This document shows, piece by piece, positions 52,706 through 62,060 of a DNA stretch of 64,000 nt (positions are counted from its first letter, which is position 1; each line of letters starts with the position of its first letter). Made by a program: the position numbers and the translations under genes. Below the pieces are notes generated by a model. That model saw nothing but the letters and a program-made list of their open reading frames with translations. It was not told the origin of the DNA and did no database searches. The stretch spans positions 1,800,501 to 1,864,500 of the forward strand of contig NZ_CP146100.1 in NCBI RefSeq assembly GCF_037023755.1. The letters run 5' to 3'. The stretch is from Saccharopolyspora sp. SCSIO 74807. Its GTDB lineage: Bacteria; Actinomycetota; Actinomycetes; Mycobacteriales; Pseudonocardiaceae.

Positions 52706-53290
52706 GTGCTACTGAGCGACCGGGACCTGCGTAAAGAACTCGACGAGGGTCGGCTGCGGCTCGACCCGTTCGAGTCGGCGATGATCCAGCCGTCGAGCAT
52801 CGACGTGCGACTGGACCGGTTCTTCCGGGTCTTCGACAACTCGAAGTACACCCACATCGACCCGGCGCAGCAGCAGGACGAGCTGACTTCGCCGGTGGAG
52901 GTGCCCGACGACGATCCGTTCGTGCTGCACCCCGGCGAGTTCGTGCTCGGGTCGACCTACGAGGCGGTGCGGCTGCCGGAGGACCTGGCGGGCCGGTTGG
53001 AGGGCAAATCCTCGCTGGGCCGGCTCGGGCTGCTCACGCATTCCACGGCCGGGTTCATCGATCCCGGGTTCTTCGGGCACATCACGCTCGAACTGTCCAA
53101 TGTGGCCAATCTGCCGATCACGTTGTGGCCGGGCATGAAGATCGGGCAGCTGTGCCTGTTCCGGTTGTCCAGTCCGGCCGAGCACCCGTACGGCACGAAG
53201 CGCGCCGGTTCCCGCTACCAGGGGCAGCGCGGGCCGACTCCCTCGCGCGCGTACATGAGCTTCCACCGCGTGGACACTCGCCGCGGCTGA
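52706..53290 (+). CDS. dcd: dCTP deaminase (likely dUMP-forming, bifunctional type)
   Basis: Deaminates dCTP in pyrimidine deoxynucleotide supply. 194 residues. Active-site block [20 protein letters not shown], then [16 protein letters not shown] with the catalytic Glu; [18 protein letters not shown] follows. It is very like the M. tuberculosis enzyme, which both deaminates and hydrolyses dCTP to dUMP; by similarity this one may too. GTG start at 52706. Next to tRNA-Gly on the opposite strand. Confidence 0.95.
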   Translation: MLLSDRDLRKELDEGRLRLDPFESAMIQPSSIDVRLDRFFRVFDNSKYTHIDPAQQQDELTSPVEVPDDDPFVLHPGEFVLGSTYEAVRLPEDLAGRLEGKSSLGRLGLLTHSTAGFIDPGFFGHITLELSNVANLPITLWPGMKIGQLCLFRLSSPAEHPYGTKRAGSRYQGQRGPTPSRAYMSFHRVDTRRG

Positions 53291-53342
53291 ATGCACACGA
53301 GGCGTGTCCGCACAACTCCTGCCTGAACGATCCAGAGCGGAT

Positions 53343-53358
53343 CGTGACGATCGTCACG
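53343..53358. promoter_or_regulatory. CRP/GlxR-like box upstream of the sugar transporter
   Basis: A 16-bp perfect palindrome, CGTGACGATCGTCACG, containing GTGA-N6-TCAC, the core of CRP-family sites (TGTGA-N6-TCACA). It lies 110 bases before the MFS sugar transporter start. Confidence 0.65.
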
Positions 53359-53467
53359 CTGAATCGTGGAAGTAAAGCTGAGGTTCAGACTCTAAAGTCC
53401 CCGAAGCCCGGCGCTCTCCCCAGGGATGCAAGGTGGCATACCGGCGAGCGGGCACAGGAGAACTTCG

Positions 53468-54874
53468 ATGTCGGTTTCGCAGTCGCGCGCCTCCGAGGCC
53501 CCTTCGGGGCACTTGGGGCACGTGTTGATGATCGCGAGCGCGGCGGCGCTCGGTGGTTTCCTCTTCGGCTACGACACCTCCGTGATCAACGGTGGCGTCG
53601 ATGCCATCCAGGCCCACTTCCGCGTGGGGTCCGCGCTGACCGGGCTGGTCGTCTCCTCGGCGCTGCTCGGGTCGGCCGTCGGCGCCGCGATCGCCGGTGG
53701 GCTCGCCGACCGGATCGGGCGCATCCGGGTGATGCAGCTCGCGGCGGTGCTGTTCATCATCAGCGCGCTCGGTTCCGCCGTCCCGTTCGCCATCTGGGAC
53801 CTGGCGATCTGGCGCATCATCGGCGGCATCGCGATCGGCATCGCCTCGGTGATCGCCCCCGGCTACATCGCCGAGGTCGCGCCCGCCGAGTACCGGGGCA
53901 GGCTGACCTCGTTGCAGCAGCTCGCCATCGTGCTCGGGATCGCGCTGTCCCAGCTGGTCAACTACGGGCTGGCCGCTGCGGCGGGCGGCAGCGCCTCCAA
54001 CGAGCTCGGCCCGTGGCAGGCGTGGCAGTGGATGCTCGCGGTCGCCGCCGTCCCGGCGCTGATCTACCTGATCGTCGCGTCGCGGATTCCGGAATCGCCG
54101 CGCTACCTGGTCGCCGCGGGCAAGACCGACGAAGCCCGCGCGGTGCTGGCCAAGATCGAGCCCGGCGACCCGGACGGCAAGATCTCCGAGATCCGCGACG
54201 CGCTCGGCGAGCGCAAGCCGAAGCTCTCCGACCTGCGCGGCCGGTTCGGCGTGCTGCCGATCGTCTGGGTCGGCATGGCCATCGCCGCGCTGCAGCAGTT
54301 CGTCGGCATCAACGTGATCTTCTACTACTCCTCGTCGCTGTGGCAGTCCGTCGGCATCGACGAGAGCAGCTCGCTGCTGCTGAGCCTGTTCACCTCGATC
54401 GTGAACATCCTCGGCACGTTCGTCGCGATCGCGCTGGTCGACAAGATCGGCCGCAAGCCGCTGCTGGTCATCGGTTCCATCGGCATGGCCGTCTCGCTGG
54501 CGGTGACCGGCTGGGCGTTCAGCTTCGCCGAGGTGGTCGGTGAGGACGCGAAGCTCCCGCCGGAGTGGGGTGTCGTCGCGCTGATCACGGCGAGCGCGTT
54601 CGTGCTGTTCTTCGCCTCCTCGTGGGGCGTGGTGATGTGGGTGCTGCTCGGCGAGATGTTCCCGCCGCGCATCCGCGCCGCTGCGCTGGCCGTGGGCACC
54701 ATGACCAACTGGATCGCGAACTGGCTGGTCACGGTCAGCTTCCCGAGCCTGCGCGACTGGAACCTGCCCGCGACCTACTTCATGTACGCGGCGTTCGCGC
54801 TGATCTCGTTGGTCTTCGTGCTGCGGTACCTCAAGGAGACCAACGGCCGGTCCCTGGAAGAGATGGGCAGCTGA
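53468..54874 (+). CDS. MFS sugar transporter (sugar porter family)
   Basis: 468 residues, about 12 helices. Sugar porter signatures: AAALGGFLFGYDTSVINGG (helix 1), GGLADRIGRIRVM, PESPRYLVAAGKTDEA after helix 6, QQFVGINVIFYYSSSLW (QQxxGxN) and VDKIGRKPLLVIG. This matches proton-coupled glucose/xylose/arabinose importers such as GlcP. AGGAG precedes ATG 53468. Single gene with a strong terminator (54901) and a CRP-like box upstream. Confidence 0.93.
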   Translation: MSVSQSRASEAPSGHLGHVLMIASAAALGGFLFGYDTSVINGGVDAIQAHFRVGSALTGLVVSSALLGSAVGAAIAGGLADRIGRIRVMQLAAVLFIISALGSAVPFAIWDLAIWRIIGGIAIGIASVIAPGYIAEVAPAEYRGRLTSLQQLAIVLGIALSQLVNYGLAAAAGGSASNELGPWQAWQWMLAVAAVPALIYLIVASRIPESPRYLVAAGKTDEARAVLAKIEPGDPDGKISEIRDALGERKPKLSDLRGRFGVLPIVWVGMAIAALQQFVGINVIFYYSSSLWQSVGIDESSSLLLSLFTSIVNILGTFVAIALVDKIGRKPLLVIGSIGMAVSLAVTGWAFSFAEVVGEDAKLPPEWGVVALITASAFVLFFASSWGVVMWVLLGEMFPPRIRAAALAVGTMTNWIANWLVTVSFPSLRDWNLPATYFMYAAFALISLVFVLRYLKETNGRSLEEMGS

Positions 54875-54900
54875 CAGCAGCTGATCGACTCGCGGACGGT

Positions 54901-54936
54901 CCAGCCGGGACGACTTCCCGGCTGGATCGTTCTTTT
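54901..54936 (+). terminator. Rho-independent terminator of the sugar transporter
   Basis: CCAGCCGGGA (54901-54910), loop CGACT, TCCCGGCTGG (54916-54925), then ATCGTTCTTTTT. Confidence 0.88.
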
Positions 54937-54964
54937 TCTGCCGCGGTCCGGCCCTGGCGGGAGG

Positions 54965-55273
54965 TCAGTCCTCCAGCAGCTCGGCAGGATCGAACGCCAG
55001 CGGGAACGGAACCTCCGTCTCGAACCGCGACCCGGCCAACGCCTTCGCGTGCACCCGGTAGCCGGCTTCGTCCAGCCGCAGCAGCACGACCTCGGCGTGT
55101 TGCCGCGCGTAGGAGACCTCGACCCGCATGAAGTATTCGCTGCCCGCCTCGGCGCAGCGGGCAGGCTTGTCGATGCGGTCCCGCTTGCGGCTCGACGGTG
55201 ACACGCATTCACCGACCAGCAACGCCTTCTCTGCCGGAACCCACACTTGCCCCTCGGCAGGGGCGCGTAGCAC
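54965..55273 (-). pseudogene. 5'-truncated Uma2-family (DUF820) nuclease remnant
   Basis: About 102 codons matching only the C-terminal half of Uma2 proteins: VPAEKALLVGECVSPSSRKR, DRIDKPARCAEAGSEYFMRVE, LRLDEAGYRVHAKALAG, FETEVPFPLAFDPAELL. The N-terminal ~80 residues expected of the family are absent; upstream lies the terminator of the Fe-S gene (55315-55345). The invariant-type GE/SPSS stretch remains. It could be a remnant or, less likely, a short expressed protein from the GTG at 55273, which has no clear ribosome site. Confidence 0.65.
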
Positions 55274-55314
55274 CGCGAAGTGATCGATCGCTGTGCCAGT
55301 GCCGCCGAACGCAA

Positions 55315-55345
55315 AAAGGGCAGGCCACTCGGGCCTGCCCTTCTC
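55315..55345 (-). terminator. Rho-independent terminator of the Fe-S oxidoreductase gene
   Basis: GGGCAGGC and GCCTGCCC arms with a 7-base loop; reading on the minus strand it is followed by TTTTT. Confidence 0.9.
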
Positions 55346-55355
55346 GCTGTTGCGG

Positions 55356-57671
55356 TCAGCTGTCGGCCTTGTCCTCCTTCGGCAGCGGAGTGCCGGTGGG
55401 TTCGGCGTCGGTGGCGACGTCGGCCTTGCCGTTGGCCTCGGCCTCGGCGCCCGGGTCGGTCTCGGTGACCGGCGCCGAGGCGCCGTCGGTGCCGCGCTTG
55501 ACGCTGGACAGCAGCAGTTGCGCCACGTCGAGGACTTCGACGTCCTCGGAGGCGGCCTGCTCGTTCTGCCGGGAGGTCAGCCCGTCGGTGAGCATGACGC
55601 GGCAGAACGGGCAGCCGGTGGCGATCTTCTGCGGCGCGGTGCCCAGCGCCTCGTCCACGCGGTCGACGTTGATGCGCTTGCCGATGCGCTCTTCCATCCA
55701 CATCCGCGCACCGCCTGCGCCGCAGCACATCGAGCGGTCGCCGTGCCGCGGCATCTCCCGGAAGTTCGCGCCGGAAGCGCCGACCAGGTCCCGCGGCGGG
55801 GTGTAGACCTTGTTGTGCCTGCCCAGGAAGCAGGGGTCGTGGTAGGTGACGTCCTCGGCGACCGGGGCCACCGGGGTGAGCCGCTTCTCCCGCACCAGCT
55901 TGTTCAGCAGCTGGGTGTGGTGCACGACCTCGAAGTTCCCGCCGAGCTGCGAGTACTCGTTGGCGAGGCTGTTGAAGCAGTGCGCGCAGGTCGCGACGAT
56001 CTTGCGCTTGCCCGGTTCGCGGTTCTCGAACACCGAGTTCAGCGTCTCGACGTTCTGCTGGGCGAGCATCTGGAACAGGAACTCGTTGCCCGCGCGCCGC
56101 GCCGGGTCACCGGTGCAGGTCTCCTCGCCGCCGAGCACGGTGTACTTCACGTCGGCCAGGTGCAGCAGCTCCGCGACCGCGCGGGTGGTCTTCTTGGCGC
56201 GGTCCTCGAAGGCGCCCGCGCAGCCGACCCAGAACACGTACTCGACGTCGTCTTCGAGCTCACCGTCGAAGACCGGGACCTCGAAGTCCAGCTCCTCGGT
56301 CCAGGCCAGCCGGTCCTTGGCGTTCTGGCCCCACGGGTTGCCCTTGTTCTCCAGGTTCTTGAACATCCCGCCGAGCTCGGTGGGGAAGTTCGACTCGATC
56401 AGCACCTGGTAGCGGCGCATGTCGACGATGTGGTCCACGTGCTCGATGTCCACCGGGCACTGCTCCACGCAGGCACCGCAGTTGGTGCACGCCCACAGCA
56501 CCTCGGGGTCGATCACCCCGGCCTCTTCCGGCCCGCCGACCAGCGGCCGGTCCGCCTCGGCCAGCGCGAGCGCGTCGATCCCGGCGAGCTTCTCGTCCGC
56601 GCCGTCGCCGGTGATGCCGACCTCGTCACCGGCCATGTCCCGCTTGCCACCGGCCTGCAGGTACGGCGCCTTCGCATAGGCGTGCTCGCGCAGCGAGGTG
56701 ATCAGCAGCTTCGGCGAGAGCGGCTTGGCGGTGTTCCACGCCGGGCACTGCGACTGGCACCGGCCGCACTCGGTGCAGGTGGTGAAGTCCAGCCAGCCCT
56801 TCCACTTGAAGTCCTCGACCTGCCCGGCGCCGAACACGTCGGTGTCCGGGTCGGCTTCTTCGAAGTCGAGTTCCTTGCCGCCGGACATCATCGGCTGCAG
56901 CGCGCCCAGCGCGGGGGCGTCGCCGAGCTCGCGCTTGAAGTAGATGTTGAAGAACGCGGTGAACCGGTGCCAGGCCACGCCCATGGTGATGTTCCGGGCG
57001 ATCACGATCACCCAGATCATCGCGGAGAGGATCTTGAACCCGGCGAAGACCGAGACGGCCGCGGTGCTGGCGGGCAGCACGCTGCCGATCGCGTAGGTCA
57101 GCGGCGAGGACCACACCGGCGCCTCGAACAGCCCGGACGACTCCTTGAACGCCCGCAGGCCCATGATGCCGAAACCTTCCAGCACCACCACGGCTTCGAC
57201 GAAGTACGCCTGCCCGAAGTTCGAGCCCTGGAACCGCGAGACCCGCCCGGCGCGGCGCGGGTGGTTGAGCTGGCGCACCGCGATCAGCCAGAACCCGCCG
57301 ATCACGGTGGTGATGCCCAGCAGTTCGACGATCAGGTTCCACGGGCCGAACCAGCTCAGCAGTGGCGTCTCGAAGGTCGGCACGAAGACCTCGAAGTACG
57401 CCTCCAGCACGCTCAGGCTCAGCCCGCCGAAACCGACCATCACGAACCAGTGGGCCACGCCGACGTGCCCCCACTTGAGCATCTTCGTGTGGCCCACGAT
57501 CTCTTTGAGCATGTTCCCGAACCGGGCCCCGAACGGGCCGCGCCTGGTCGGGTCCGGTTGTCCGAGGCGGATCGACGAGATCATCCGCCGCACTGTCCGC
57601 ACGACCATCACCACCGCGACGGCCGTGACGGCCAGGCAGATCAGGCCCAGGACCAGCTGCAGAGCACTCAT
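55356..57671 (-). CDS. Membrane-bound Fe-S oxidoreductase (heterodisulfide reductase-like, Rv0338c type)
   Basis: 771 residues. The N-terminal ~300 residues hold several membrane helices (NarI-like), then two [4Fe-4S] motifs, CTECGRCQSQCPAWN and CTNCGACVEQCPVDI, then two CCG domains (CAHCFNSLANEYSQLGG; YHDPCFLGRHN, SMCCGAGGARMWMEE). The C-terminus is acidic and disordered. It likely passes electrons between a membrane quinone and a cytosolic partner. The ATG at 57671 has GGAGG 8 bases upstream; that GGAGG lies inside an upstream in-frame ATG (57686), which lacks its own site. A perfect palindrome lies 52 bases before the start. Confidence 0.9.
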   Translation of the reverse strand: MSALQLVLGLICLAVTAVAVVMVVRTVRRMISSIRLGQPDPTRRGPFGARFGNMLKEIVGHTKMLKWGHVGVAHWFVMVGFGGLSLSVLEAYFEVFVPTFETPLLSWFGPWNLIVELLGITTVIGGFWLIAVRQLNHPRRAGRVSRFQGSNFGQAYFVEAVVVLEGFGIMGLRAFKESSGLFEAPVWSSPLTYAIGSVLPASTAAVSVFAGFKILSAMIWVIVIARNITMGVAWHRFTAFFNIYFKRELGDAPALGALQPMMSGGKELDFEEADPDTDVFGAGQVEDFKWKGWLDFTTCTECGRCQSQCPAWNTAKPLSPKLLITSLREHAYAKAPYLQAGGKRDMAGDEVGITGDGADEKLAGIDALALAEADRPLVGGPEEAGVIDPEVLWACTNCGACVEQCPVDIEHVDHIVDMRRYQVLIESNFPTELGGMFKNLENKGNPWGQNAKDRLAWTEELDFEVPVFDGELEDDVEYVFWVGCAGAFEDRAKKTTRAVAELLHLADVKYTVLGGEETCTGDPARRAGNEFLFQMLAQQNVETLNSVFENREPGKRKIVATCAHCFNSLANEYSQLGGNFEVVHHTQLLNKLVREKRLTPVAPVAEDVTYHDPCFLGRHNKVYTPPRDLVGASGANFREMPRHGDRSMCCGAGGARMWMEERIGKRINVDRVDEALGTAPQKIATGCPFCRVMLTDGLTSRQNEQAASEDVEVLDVAQLLLSSVKRGTDGASAPVTETDPGAEAEANGKADVATDAEPTGTPLPKEDKADS

Positions 57672-58142
57672 GCTCGCGGCCTCCATGTTCGGGGTTAGTC
57701 CGTTTGGGGAGCGTACGCCTTATTACCGATCGGTAACCAGCGGGGCTCCGGTGGTGGGAGCAGGGGCTGATTCTGCGAGACCCCGACGCGAAAAACTAGT
57801 TGGTCAGCTGTACAGCAAATTGCGGTGCCCTCGCCCCGGAAGGCAGGTCGGCGCTCGGGTGGCAAGAAGCGGCCATTGCTCGGGTTTCTGCGGATCGTCC
57901 CTGCTGGACGCGGTGCATCCGTGCGCGCTCGCGGTCAGCGCTGCCTGCTGCCCGCGGCGGTTCGCGCCGCGCGCCGGCCGCTGTTCGCGCAGGTGCGATT
58001 TTCGCCACTTACCTGCTGCTCGGGGCCTTGATCTTCCTGGGGCTGCGGCTGCCGGGCCCGTCCGTTGATCGTCGTGCGGCCGCGGGTTCGAGTAGGCTGC
58101 ACCCCGGAAGTAGTACGACCGTTCAGCTTTCTGGGAGATCCG
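57672..58142. other. Divergent region between the Fe-S gene and the SMR gene
   Basis: 471 bases; no convincing coding sequence. Contains the operator-like palindrome at 57723-57736 near the Fe-S gene. The SMR promoter must lie toward 58100. Confidence 0.5.
57723..57736. promoter_or_regulatory. Perfect 14-bp palindrome, candidate TetR-type operator
   Basis: TTACCGATCGGTAA, 52 bases upstream of the Fe-S oxidoreductase start. The shape is typical of TetR-family sites. The tetR gene at 58463 is the closest candidate regulator. Confidence 0.6.
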
Positions 58143-58466
58143 GTGGGTTATCTGCTGCTGGCGTTGGCGATCTGCTCGGAGGTGCTCGGCACGATCTCGC
58201 TGAAGTTCTCCGAGGGGTTCAGCAAGCCGCTGCCGTCCGCGCTGGTCGTGGTCGGCTACGGCGCCGCTTTCGCGGCCCTGGGCGCGGTGCTCAAGGCGGG
58301 CTTGCCGGTCGGCGTGGTCTACGCGATCTGGTCCGGCGCCGGGGTGGCGCTGATCGCCGTGATCGGGGTGCTGTTCCTCGGTGAACAGGTGACCGCGGTG
58401 CAGGTCGGCGGCCTCCTGCTGATCATCGGCGGGGTGCTGGCGCTGGAACTCGGCGGTGCGCATTGA
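58143..58466 (+). CDS. Small multidrug resistance (SMR/EmrE-type) exporter
   Basis: 107 residues, four helices. The essential membrane Glu is about residue 13 (LALAICSEVLGTISLK); GLPVGVVYAIWSGAGVALIAVIGVLFLGEQ is the SMR signature of helices 3-4. Proton-coupled efflux of cationic compounds or guanidinium. GTG at 58143 with GGGAG upstream. Stop overlaps the TTG start of a TetR gene, so the pump and its likely repressor are co-expressed. Confidence 0.92.
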   Translation: MGYLLLALAICSEVLGTISLKFSEGFSKPLPSALVVVGYGAAFAALGAVLKAGLPVGVVYAIWSGAGVALIAVIGVLFLGEQVTAVQVGGLLLIIGGVLALELGGAH

Positions 58467-59062
58467 CCGGGTCAGCGACTTCGGACGGCCGCCGCGCCAA
58501 GGGCGAGCGCCGCAGACGCGCCATCCTCGACGCCACGGCGCGGGTGGTCGAACGCGACGGCGTAGCCGGCGTCAGCCATCGCGCCATCGCCCGCGAGGCC
58601 GGAGTGCCCGCGGCATCGATCGCCTACTACTTCACCGGCATCGACGACCTGCTGGTGGCGACGTTGCTGGAGAGCGTCGACCTGCTGATCGCGCATATCG
58701 CGAACATGCGCGAGCGCGCGCCCGCGGACGGACGGGAGTGGGCGCGCGTCATCGCGGAGAACTTGGCGCTGATGATCGATGAGCGGCGGGCGCGCACCAT
58801 CGCGGAGTACGAGCTCTACTTGCTCGCTGCCCGCCGCCCGGCGCTGCGCCCGGCGGCGCGCCGATGGATCGAGGTGGCCGCCGCGCAGATCGACGAAAGC
58901 CGCGGGGCGGACGCCGGGGCGGTCAAAGCGCTGTTCGCGGCCATCGACGGGATGCTCATGCAGGCGTTGATCGCGGAGGAGCCGCCGAAGGCCGACGACT
59001 TCGAGCCGGCGTTGTACTTCCTCCTGCGACCGCTGGACCATCTCGGCGCATCGCGTTCTTGA
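58463..59062 (+). CDS. TetR-family regulator of the SMR pump
   Basis: 199 residues. HTH: KGERRRRAILDATARVVERD, GVAGVSHRAIAREAGVPAAS, IAYYFTGIDDLLVATLLESVD. TTG start at 58463, overlapping the pump's stop (TTGA). By linkage it is probably the repressor of the SMR gene and itself; the ligand is probably a pump substrate (inference). Confidence 0.87.
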   Translation: MTGSATSDGRRAKGERRRRAILDATARVVERDGVAGVSHRAIAREAGVPAASIAYYFTGIDDLLVATLLESVDLLIAHIANMRERAPADGREWARVIAENLALMIDERRARTIAEYELYLLAARRPALRPAARRWIEVAAAQIDESRGADAGAVKALFAAIDGMLMQALIAEEPPKADDFEPALYFLLRPLDHLGASRS

Positions 59063-59176
59063 CGCTGCGGGATCGCTGGATCGGGTGTGCCCACCGGGTC
59101 CGAGGTGGCGCCGGCCGCGCGGGTCCGGTGGAAACGGTGCGGACCGTGTTCCGGATCGACCGAGGGGGAAGCGTTC

Positions 59177-59983
59177 ATGCTCTCGAACAAGGCGGCCGTC
59201 ACCGGCGTCGCGCTGCTGCTGGTCACCGCCGGGTGCGGTGGATACGACGGGGTGGTCGTGAACAGCTCCGACTCCGCCGAGCCGAGCGAGTCGGCCGTGG
59301 TGACCACGCCGCTCGACGGCATCACCGAGGTGCGGCTCGACGCCCGCAGCGCCGGGGTCGACGTGCGCAGCGCGCCGGGTGCGCGCGCGGAGGTCCGCCA
59401 GGAGATCGAGACGCACGAGGGCGGCGACCCGAACCGGCCGCGGCACCAGGTGGACGGCACGTCCCTGCGGCTCCGGGACTGCGGGCGGGACTGTTCGATC
59501 CGGTACGTCGTGACGCTTCCCGAACCGGTACCGGTCACCGGTGAGCTGACGTCCGGGGCGTTGGACGTCGACGGGATGCGCGAGGTCGACGTGACCGGCG
59601 GTTCCGGGCGGCTGAAGGTGGCGCGGGTCGACGGTCCGGTGCGGGTGCGCACCACCACCGGGCGGATCGAGCTGGACGGTGTCCGAGGCAGCGTGGACGT
59701 TGAAAGCACCACCGGGCAGCTCACCGGCGAGGACGTTTCCGCGGGCACCGTCGCGGCGAAGCTCCGGTCCGGCCAGATCGACCTCGGCCTCACGGCACCG
59801 CGCGACGTCCGCGCCGAGACCGGGACCGGCACGATCGCGCTGCGGGTTCCGGACGGGCCGTACCGGGTGGACGCGCAGGCGGGTGTCGGCTCGCGGGACG
59901 TCCGGGTCGCCGAGGATCCCGGCTCGGACCGGCGGCTCGCGTTGCGCGTCGAGACCGGCGGCATCGAGGTCGAACCCGGCTGA
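59177..59983 (+). CDS. DUF4097-type lipoprotein (beta-strand repeats)
   Basis: 268 residues. Lipoprotein signal ending LLLVTAGCGG. The body is a series of short beta strands with a pseudo-repeat, as in DUF4097 (adhesin-like) domains: VDVRSAPGARAEVRQEIE, TSGALDVDGMREVDVTG, RIELDGVRGSVDVEST, TGTIALRVPDGPYRVDA. One CGRDC pair may form a disulphide. Surface-anchored, function unknown. ATG 59177 follows GAGGGGGAAG. Confidence 0.83.
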   Translation: MLSNKAAVTGVALLLVTAGCGGYDGVVVNSSDSAEPSESAVVTTPLDGITEVRLDARSAGVDVRSAPGARAEVRQEIETHEGGDPNRPRHQVDGTSLRLRDCGRDCSIRYVVTLPEPVPVTGELTSGALDVDGMREVDVTGGSGRLKVARVDGPVRVRTTTGRIELDGVRGSVDVESTTGQLTGEDVSAGTVAAKLRSGQIDLGLTAPRDVRAETGTGTIALRVPDGPYRVDAQAGVGSRDVRVAEDPGSDRRLALRVETGGIEVEPG

Positions 59984-60048
59984 TCGCACGAAAGTGTCGA
60001 TCTCCGCGGGAACTCTTCGTGCTGCGCACGCGTTGTTCAGGCAGAAAC

Positions 60049-60069
60049 CTTGAGCCACCGGCGCTCAAA
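60049..60069 (+). promoter_or_regulatory. HAIR-type HspR box 1 upstream of dnaK
   Basis: CTTGAGC-N7-GCTCAAA matches the HspR inverted repeat consensus CTTGAGT-N7-ACTCAAG with outer-base variation; spacing is exactly 7. Confidence 0.75.
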
Positions 60070-60075
60070 TCCGGT

Positions 60076-60105
60076 TTGACGGCCGTTGGACCCGGCCGGT
60101 AGAAG
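60076..60105 (+). promoter_or_regulatory. SigA-like promoter of dnaK
   Basis: TTGACG at 60076-60081 and TAGAAG at 60100-60105, 18-base spacing. It lies between the two HAIR boxes; the second overlaps the expected start site. Confidence 0.55.
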
Positions 60106-60125
60106 TTGAGTTGGTAAGGCTCAAC
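60105..60125 (+). promoter_or_regulatory. HAIR-type HspR box 2
   Basis: GTTGAGT-N7-GCTCAAC, same architecture as box 1, spanning the predicted transcription start. Confidence 0.7.
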
Positions 60126-60173
60126 GGACTAACCGGTCCTGGGCGCATGAGCATGAAGCAGGAGGAAACATCC

Positions 60174-62060
60174 ATGGGGCGAGCGGTCGGTATCGACCTG
60201 GGGACGACCAACTCCGTCGTTTCCGTCCTCGAAGGCGGTGAATCGACGGTCATCGCCAACTCCGAGGGCTCGCGGACGACGCCGTCCATCGTCGCCTTCG
60301 CGAAGAACGGCGAGATCCTCACCGGGCAGCCCGCGAAGAACCAGGCGGTGACCAACGTTGACCGCACCATCCGGTCGGTCAAGCGGCACATGGGCACCGA
60401 CTGGAAGACCGAGGTCGACGAGAAGGCGTACACGCCGCAGGAGATCAGCGCGCGAGTGCTGATGAAGCTCAAGCGCGACGCCGAGGCGTACCTGGGTGAG
60501 GAAGTCACCGACGCGGTGATCACCGTTCCGGCCTACTTCGAGGACGCGCAGCGGCAGGCCACCAAGGAGGCCGGCCAGATCGCGGGGCTCGAGGTGCTGC
60601 GCATCGTGAACGAGCCGACCGCGGCCGCGCTCGCCTACGGCCTGGACAAGGGCGAGAAGGAGCAGACCATCCTGGTCTTCGACCTCGGTGGCGGCACCTT
60701 CGACGTGTCCCTGCTGGAGATCGGCGAAGGCGTGGTCGAGGTCCGCGCCACCAGCGGTGACAACCTGCTCGGCGGCGACGACTGGGACGAGCGGATCGTC
60801 GACTGGCTGGTCGAGAAGTTCAAGAGCTCGAACGGCATCGACCTGACCAAGGACAAGATGGCCCTGCAGCGGATCAAGGAAGCCGCGGAGAAGGCCAAGA
60901 TCGAGCTGTCCAGCTCCTCCACCGCCAACATCAACCTGCCCTACATCACGGTCGACGCGGACAAGAACCCGCTGTTCCTGGACGAGACGCTGTCCCGCGC
61001 CGAGTTCCAGCGGATCACCTCCGACCTGCTCGAGCGCACCCGCAAGCCGTTCGAGTCCGTGGTGCGCGACGCGGGCACGAAGGTCGCCGACATCGACCAC
61101 GTGGTGCTCGTCGGCGGGTCCACCCGGATGCCCGCGGTCAGCGACCTGGTCAAGGAGCTGACCGGCGGCAAGGAGCCGAACAAGGGCGTCAACCCGGACG
61201 AGGTCGTGGCCGTCGGTGCCGCGCTGCAGGCCGGCGTGCTGCGCGGCGACGTCAAGGACGTGCTGCTGCTGGACGTGACCCCGCTGTCCCTGGGCATCGA
61301 GACCAAGGGCGGGATCATGACCAAGCTCATCGAGCGCAACACCACGATCCCGACCAAGCGCTCGGAAACCTTCACCACCGCCGACGACAACCAGCCCTCG
61401 GTGCAGATCCAGGTCTTCCAGGGTGAGCGCGAGATCGCCGCGCACAACAAGAAGCTCGGCATGTTCGAGCTCACCGGGCTGCCGCCGGCGCCGCGCGGCG
61501 TGCCGCAGATCGAGGTCTCGTTCGACATCGACGCCAACGGCATCGTGCACGTCAACGCCAAGGACCACGGCACCGGCAAGGAACAGTCGATGACCATCAC
61601 CGGCGGCTCGGCGCTGCCGAAGGAGGACATCGACCGGATGGTCGCCGACGCCGAGGCGCACGCCGAGGAGGACAAGAAGCGCCGCGAGGAGGCCGACGCC
61701 CGCAACCAGGCCGAGACCCTCGTCTACCAGACCGAGAAGGTGCTCACCGACAACGACGAGAAGTTGCCGGACGAGACCAAGACCAAGGTCCGGACCGCGA
61801 TCGACGAGGTCAACGAGTCGCTCAAGGGTGAGGACGTCTCCGCCATCCAGTCCGCGGTGGAGAAGCTGGCGACCGAGTCCCAGGCGCTCGGCCAGGCCCT
61901 CTACGCCGACACCGGTGCGGACGCGGCCGGTGCCGCGGGTGATGCCGGTGCCGCGGGCGCCGCTGGTGCCGGTGCCACCGCAGGCGGGCAGAGCTCCGGT
62001 GCGGACGACGTGGTGGACGCCGAGATCGTCGACGACGAGGACGAAAAGAAGAAGAAGTGA
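60174..62060 (+). CDS. dnaK: Chaperone DnaK (Hsp70)
   Basis: ATP-driven protein-folding chaperone, 628 residues. ATPase phosphate loop [36 protein letters not shown], then [32 protein letters not shown] and [13 protein letters not shown]. The substrate-binding beta domain follows ([17 protein letters not shown]), then the helical lid and a Gly/Ala-rich tail ending [12 protein letters not shown]. The ATG at 60174 follows AGGAGGA; earlier in-frame ATGs would add unrelated residues. First gene of dnaK-grpE-dnaJ, under HAIR boxes, so HspR repression is expected. Confidence 0.98.
   Translation: MGRAVGIDLGTTNSVVSVLEGGESTVIANSEGSRTTPSIVAFAKNGEILTGQPAKNQAVTNVDRTIRSVKRHMGTDWKTEVDEKAYTPQEISARVLMKLKRDAEAYLGEEVTDAVITVPAYFEDAQRQATKEAGQIAGLEVLRIVNEPTAAALAYGLDKGEKEQTILVFDLGGGTFDVSLLEIGEGVVEVRATSGDNLLGGDDWDERIVDWLVEKFKSSNGIDLTKDKMALQRIKEAAEKAKIELSSSSTANINLPYITVDADKNPLFLDETLSRAEFQRITSDLLERTRKPFESVVRDAGTKVADIDHVVLVGGSTRMPAVSDLVKELTGGKEPNKGVNPDEVVAVGAALQAGVLRGDVKDVLLLDVTPLSLGIETKGGIMTKLIERNTTIPTKRSETFTTADDNQPSVQIQVFQGEREIAAHNKKLGMFELTGLPPAPRGVPQIEVSFDIDANGIVHVNAKDHGTGKEQSMTITGGSALPKEDIDRMVADAEAHAEEDKKRREEADARNQAETLVYQTEKVLTDNDEKLPDETKTKVRTAIDEVNESLKGEDVSAIQSAVEKLATESQALGQALYADTGADAAGAAGDAGAAGAAGAGATAGGQSSGADDVVDAEIVDDEDEKKKK

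Noticed and set aside
55293-57698. 801-codon plus-strand frame opposite the Fe-S oxidoreductase
   Set aside because: The minus-strand gene has complete Fe-S motifs; the opposite frame is compositional.
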